From contig NZ_CP026309.1 of NCBI RefSeq assembly GCF_002906575.1, forward strand, positions 4,092,001 through 4,156,000: a stretch of 64,000 nucleotides of DNA. The letters are read 5' to 3'. The notes below the pieces were generated by a model. It was given only the letters and a program-made list of their open reading frames with translations, was not told the origin of the DNA and made no database searches. Numbering within the stretch: the first letter of the stretch is position 1; each line of letters starts with the position of its first letter. Below, piece after piece: positions 60,329 to 64,000 of this stretch. The DNA comes from Salinigranum rubrum. GTDB taxonomy: Archaea > Halobacteriota > Halobacteria > Halobacteriales > Haloferacaceae. The position numbers were made by a program, and so were the translations under genes.

Positions 60329-61831
60329 TCAGCTGACGACGTTCGAGACGAGTTGGCGCAGGTTCGCGCGCATGCCCCAGTTCGTGCCGAGGTCGAGCGC
60401 GAGCACGGCGGCCGCGTAGACGACGCCGCCCGTGACGACCATGACGCAGAGTTCGATCCACGCAGGGAGGACGAGCGCCTGACCGACGTACCAGGTCGCA
60501 CCGGCCATGACGGCGCTCGCGAGGAGCGGGTAGGTGACCTCCGAGAGGATTCTCGTGCTGGTCGTCTCGAGAATCTTCGCCGTGATGTACAGGTCCAGCG
60601 GCGCCATCACGACGAGGTTCACCGCGACGATGAGCGCGGCGGTACCCGTGATGCCCCAGCGAACCGTCACCGGGTAGATGAGGACGGCGAGCAACGCCAC
60701 CTTGAGCAGCGAGAGCTTCGTGACGTAGTCCGGGCGGCCGACGGCCTTCCAGAGCGCGCCCATCGTCTTGCCGATGGCGCGGTACACGCCGTAGAGCGCC
60801 AGCAACTGCATCGCGGCGACCATCGGGAGCCAGTCGGTTCCGAAGGCGGCCGCGACGAACGCGGGTGTGACGACGGCGAAGCCGATACCCATCGGGACCG
60901 CGACGAACGACGCCAGGCGGACGGTGGCGAAGTAGCTCTCGCGGAGGCGCTCCACGTCGGTCTGGAACTTCGAGAACGCGGGGAACATGACCCCGGCGAT
61001 GACCTGGCTCAGTTCCGTCGCGGGCGCGTTCGACATCCGGTAGGCGTACTGGTAGTACGCGAGGGCAACGGGCGAGAGAAGCCACCCCACGAAGACGTCG
61101 TCACCCTCGTTGTAGAGGAAGTAGAGGATGGAGGTCCCCGTGATCCACTTGCCGAACTGGATGAGTTCGCCCGCCGCCTGGCGGTCGAAGCCGATGCCCG
61201 GACGGTAGTCGTGGATGAGGTACGACGCCACCAGTCGGACGAGGTCCGAGGCGAGGAACGCGCCGACCCACGCCCACGCGGAGGGGTCCCACAGGGCGAG
61301 GGCGAGCCCCGTGACGAAGAACGCGAGCGTCCCGCCGGTGGTGTAGACGAACATCTTGTGGTACTCGAGGTTCTTCTGGAAGTACACCACGGCGGGGTTC
61401 TTCAGGCCGCGCAGGACGGCCGAGACGGCGAGCACCTGGATGAGCGGCACGGCCGCGGGTGCGTCGAACAGTCGGCCGATGAACGGCGCAGCGAGGAACA
61501 GCACCCCGAAGATGAGGACGCCGCGGGCGATTTCCATGGCGAGGACGGTGTTGAGGTAGCGGTCGACGTTGTCCTCGATACGCTGGATGAGCGCCTCGTT
61601 CAGTCCCACTTCCGTGAGGCTGCGGAGGGCGCTCATCGAGACGAGCGCGATGCCGACGAGTCCGAGTTCGAGCGGGCCGACGAGGCGCGCGAGGATGACC
61701 AGCAGGACGAGAGGTAACAGCCGGTCGACCATGTTCTGACCGAAGAGCCAGACGGCGCTCTTGGCGGCGCGCTGGCCGGTTCCGCCGCTCGGCACGAGTC
61801 GACGGACGAGTGAGGTGAGCTTTCGAGACAT
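60329..61831 (-). CDS. Polysaccharide/lipid-linked oligosaccharide flippase (Wzx/MATE-like)
   Basis: A 500-residue polytopic membrane protein of the polysaccharide-biosynthesis (MVF) superfamily. It has about 14 hydrophobic helices with paired halves, and segments such as GSLKSAVW-like AKSAVWLFGQNMVDRLLPLV, LGLVGIALVSMSALRSLTEVG and GDDVFVGWLLSPVALAYYQYAYRM. It probably flips sugar-lipid intermediates for glycoprotein or surface polysaccharide. No glycosyltransferases lie in the window. Monocistronic. Confidence 0.9.
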   Translation of the reverse strand: MSRKLTSLVRRLVPSGGTGQRAAKSAVWLFGQNMVDRLLPLVLLVILARLVGPLELGLVGIALVSMSALRSLTEVGLNEALIQRIEDNVDRYLNTVLAMEIARGVLIFGVLFLAAPFIGRLFDAPAAVPLIQVLAVSAVLRGLKNPAVVYFQKNLEYHKMFVYTTGGTLAFFVTGLALALWDPSAWAWVGAFLASDLVRLVASYLIHDYRPGIGFDRQAAGELIQFGKWITGTSILYFLYNEGDDVFVGWLLSPVALAYYQYAYRMSNAPATELSQVIAGVMFPAFSKFQTDVERLRESYFATVRLASFVAVPMGIGFAVVTPAFVAAAFGTDWLPMVAAMQLLALYGVYRAIGKTMGALWKAVGRPDYVTKLSLLKVALLAVLIYPVTVRWGITGTAALIVAVNLVVMAPLDLYITAKILETTSTRILSEVTYPLLASAVMAGATWYVGQALVLPAWIELCVMVVTGGVVYAAAVLALDLGTNWGMRANLRQLVSNVVS

Positions 61832-62404
61832 GATGGATGCGAGTGGGGAGCCAGAAGCCGCAGTTCACCCGGACCGGGTGTCGAACCCAGCGAGGCGAGA
61901 CGACCACTTCGGACGTGGTCGTACCTATCCCTCTACGGGGCATTGTTATGTCCGTAGTAACGGCATCCGCCACCGCCGGCAGGGTGGGGCTGCCGCCCGA
62001 TTTCGGGGAGTTCGGCCGTCCTTAACGGGGAACTAAACCACGCCGGTCGGGCTCGTCGACGGGGACACGGGCTCGTCGGGGAGCGCAGGGTGACGAACTC
62101 AGGGAGGTGTGGAGACGGGCAACCGCGTTTCCGCAGGACGGGCTGTCTTCGACGCGTTCGTGCCGGAACCGCGGTTCGGGATTCGACCGCGTCCGCGTGG
62201 AGCGGAACGTTCCCCCGTACGAGGAAACGAGCCACGTAACGCGTCGACTAACGGCCTACGGGGCGGCATCGATACCCGATTGAGTGACACTCGCTCTCGT
62301 GGTTCCCGCACTCACACCGGCGCCGCTGCCGAGCCTGAGACGGGGATTCTCCCCATGAGTCGCACATAAGAAGGCTTATTCGGCGGGCAGGAACACCGGT
62401 GAAC
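61832..62404. other. 573-base gene-free region upstream of secF
   Basis: I see no coding frame or repeat family here. Features are a 12-base palindrome GAACCGCGGTTC (62166-62177) and the secF TATA-like region at its end. The stretch also holds the flippase promoter, not pinpointed. Confidence 0.4.
62371..62380 (+). promoter_or_regulatory. secF TATA-like box
   Basis: AAGGCTTATT (62371-62380), 24 bases before the secF ATG at 62405. Confidence 0.5.
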
Positions 62405-63280
62405 ATGGTCGAGTTCGACGTACCGGAGGTCGACTACACCCGGTACACGAATCGTCAGCTCGCGGCGGTTCCGCTCGCGGTTCTCGCTGTCGCCCTCCTC
62501 GTCATCGCGGGGTGGACCGTCGTGACTGGCTCGCCGGTCAATCCCGGCTTGGACTTCACGGGCGGGACGGAGCTCCGTATCACCGTGGACGCCCCCGAGG
62601 GACAGGCCGAGCAGCAGATCCGCGCGGCGTTCGAGACGCAGCCGGAGTCGATCCGTTCGGTCCCCTCGGACGGAACGTACATCGTCACGTTCCAATCGGG
62701 AGCCGCCACGACGTCGGAAATCGAACAGCAGGCGGAGGCGGCCGGCTTCGAGATACGCTCTATCGACGCCGTCTCGGCCGCGTTCGGTTCCGAGACCCAG
62801 AGCCAGGCGCTCCTCGGCGTCCTCATCGCCTTCCTCGGGATGAGCGTGCTCGTCTTCTTGATGTTCCGGACGTTCGTTCCCTCCATCGCCGTGGTCATCT
62901 CGGCGTTCTCCGACATCGTCATTCCCGTGGCCCTGATGAACCTCCTCGGCATCGAACTCTCGCTCGGGACGGTCGCGGCCCTCCTGATGATCATCGGGTA
63001 CTCCGTCGACTCGGACATCCTCCTGAACAACCACATCCTGCGGCGGTCGGGCGACTTCTACGAATCGACCTACCGCGCGATGCGAACGGGGGTGACGATG
63101 ACGCTCACCTCCATCGCCGCGATGGTCGTGATGACCATCGTCGCCACCCTGTTCGGTATCTCGCTGCTCGCCGCCATCGGCATCGTCCTCGTGTTCGGCC
63201 TCACCGCGGACCTCATGAACACCTACCTGCTGAACCTCTCACTGCTTCGGTGGTACAAGTTCGAGGGGGTGGCTCGCTGA
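62405..63280 (+). CDS. secF: Protein-export membrane protein SecF
   Basis: A 291-residue polytopic subunit that assists Sec translocation. It starts MVEFDVPEVDYTRYTNRQLA. Landmarks are NPGLDFTGGTELRI (D-x-x-G-G), the periplasmic-domain-like segment, then five hydrophobic helices with FRTFVPSIAVVISAFSDIVIP, IIGYSVDSDILLNNHILRR and VFGLTADLMNTYLLNLSLL. secF precedes secD in the archaeal order, opposite to E. coli. The stop overlaps the secD start by one base. Confidence 0.93.
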   Translation: MVEFDVPEVDYTRYTNRQLAAVPLAVLAVALLVIAGWTVVTGSPVNPGLDFTGGTELRITVDAPEGQAEQQIRAAFETQPESIRSVPSDGTYIVTFQSGAATTSEIEQQAEAAGFEIRSIDAVSAAFGSETQSQALLGVLIAFLGMSVLVFLMFRTFVPSIAVVISAFSDIVIPVALMNLLGIELSLGTVAALLMIIGYSVDSDILLNNHILRRSGDFYESTYRAMRTGVTMTLTSIAAMVVMTIVATLFGISLLAAIGIVLVFGLTADLMNTYLLNLSLLRWYKFEGVAR

Positions 63281-64000
63281 TGAGCGGCCTCCGCGACAAC
63301 TGGCGCATCGTCCTGCTCGTCATCGTCCTCTTGGCGTCGACGTTCGCGCTCTTCTCCCCAACCGTCGGGGGCGCCGAGAGCGGAAACGCCGCGACGGAGG
63401 GTCCGACGAACCTCAAGTACGGCCTCGAACTCTCCGGCGGGACCCGAATCCGCGCGCCGCTCATCGGTATCACGGCCGAGGGCGTCGACATCGGTGACGC
63501 CGACACCCGACAGGTAGCGCGGAACGTCGCAAGCGAGATTCCGGCCGCGGACCCGGGCGACGTCATCGTCCGCCGCACCGCCCAGTCGACCGCGACGGTC
63601 GAGGTGACGGCCGAGAACGTCTCCACCCAGCGGCTGGCGTCGACGCTCGACACGCTCGGGCTATCGTACGAGACGGTCCGCGACGGCGTCACCGAGCCCA
63701 CGCGCGCGGAGGTCGTCCGCGTCCTCCAGAACAAGATCAACGAGGCCGGCCTCTCCGGCGGGACGGTCCAGCAGGTGACGACCGCCACCGGCGCGCACTT
63801 CATCCTCGTGGAGGTTCCGAACGAGGACCGTTCCGAAGTGGTTGACCTCGTCGAGTCGCGCGGGTCGGTCCGCGTCGACATCTACTACCGGCAGAACGGG
63901 ACGTACACGACCCGCGAGGGCGTCCTCACGGGCGAGGACTTCCAGAACATCGGCACCGCTCAGGAGTCCGAGCGCGGGCCGTTCGTCCCGGTGACGGTGC
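63280..64000 (+). CDS. secD: Protein-export membrane protein SecD, 5' part (cut by window end)
   Basis: The frame starts MSGLRDNWRIVLLVIVLLAS with a first transmembrane helix, then LKYGLELSGGTRIRAPL (the SecD G-L-x-L-x-G-G motif). The large external P1 domain follows, still open after 240 codons at the end of the window. It is co-transcribed with secF (TGATG overlap). SecDF uses the proton gradient to pull proteins across. Confidence 0.92.
   Translation, partial: MSGLRDNWRIVLLVIVLLASTFALFSPTVGGAESGNAATEGPTNLKYGLELSGGTRIRAPLIGITAEGVDIGDADTRQVARNVASEIPAADPGDVIVRRTAQSTATVEVTAENVSTQRLASTLDTLGLSYETVRDGVTEPTRAEVVRVLQNKINEAGLSGGTVQQVTTATGAHFILVEVPNEDRSEVVDLVESRGSVRVDIYYRQNGTYTTREGVLTGEDFQNIGTAQESERGPFVPVTV

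Noticed and set aside
61873-61900. tRNA-like T-arm (GGTTCGACACC on the minus strand)
   Set aside because: No acceptor, D or anticodon arm could be folded around it.
62109-62369. 86-codon plus-strand frame before secF
   Set aside because: Arg-rich translation without family features; looks like a composition artefact.

Overview
The window is high-GC DNA from a haloarchaeon. The encoded proteins are strongly acidic. Many genes have a TATA-like box about 24-32 bases before the start codon and no Shine-Dalgarno sequence, as expected for leaderless haloarchaeal transcripts. Lineage-specific genes agree: bacteriorhodopsin, a bacterioruberin/retinal-type lycopene cyclase, PAN, Hef, aIF5B, Nob1, pyruvoyl-dependent arginine decarboxylase, archaeal SecD/SecF and several families known only from haloarchaea. 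The genus cannot be fixed from the sequence alone. Most of the window reads as core chromosome, with no integrase, transposase, rRNA, tRNA or CRISPR array seen.

Layout. 0.1-4.1 kb: zinc-ribbon protein, universal stress protein, Hef nuclease/helicase and a 58-residue small protein. 4.2-7.1 kb: a phototrophy module, with the carotene dioxygenase (blh/brp) and lycopene cyclase (crtY) genes overlapping and divergent from bop. 7.2-14.1 kb: ferredoxin, upp, small membrane proteins, a CobW metallochaperone, an amidase and an ArsA/Get3 ATPase. 14.2-20.7 kb: CstA carbon-starvation transporter, cupin and haloarchaeal DUF proteins, and a stand-alone dihydrolipoyl dehydrogenase. 21-28.5 kb: a transducer with a tightly linked 3-TM partner, serB/serA divergent pair, and thrC. 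28.6-38.2 kb: a small HTH regulator, a Ski2/Hel308-like helicase, lipA followed by pdhABC (lipoate synthesis beside a lipoate-dependent enzyme), and a stress protein. 38.2-51 kb: GNAT, UspA-like and MgtE genes, KptA divergent from PepF, PAN, PdaD, aIF5B, then the PRC-barrel/Nob1 pair. 51-58.9 kb: CPBP protease, pgi, membrane proteins, and an overlapping operon of CDP-alcohol phosphatidyltransferase, PHP phosphoesterase and a VTT membrane protein. 58.9-64 kb: cupin, a gene-free repeat cluster, a polysaccharide flippase, and secF/secD (secD is cut by the window end).

Two things stand out. First, four otherwise normal genes (a YdjM-like membrane hydrolase, thrC, pgi and a DUF5812-like gene) are each broken by what looks like the loss of exactly one base in a G/C homopolymer. 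This points to uncorrected assembly errors, or less likely to real slippage. A fifth gene has an in-frame TAG followed by a coding-like glycine-zipper tail. Second, the gene-free stretch at 59.3-59.9 kb holds four direct copies of a 32-base repeat whose core resembles archaeal origin recognition boxes, and two other intergenic regions share a conserved 24-base block, one of them inside a long inverted repeat. These non-coding repeats are the best candidates for something not yet described.
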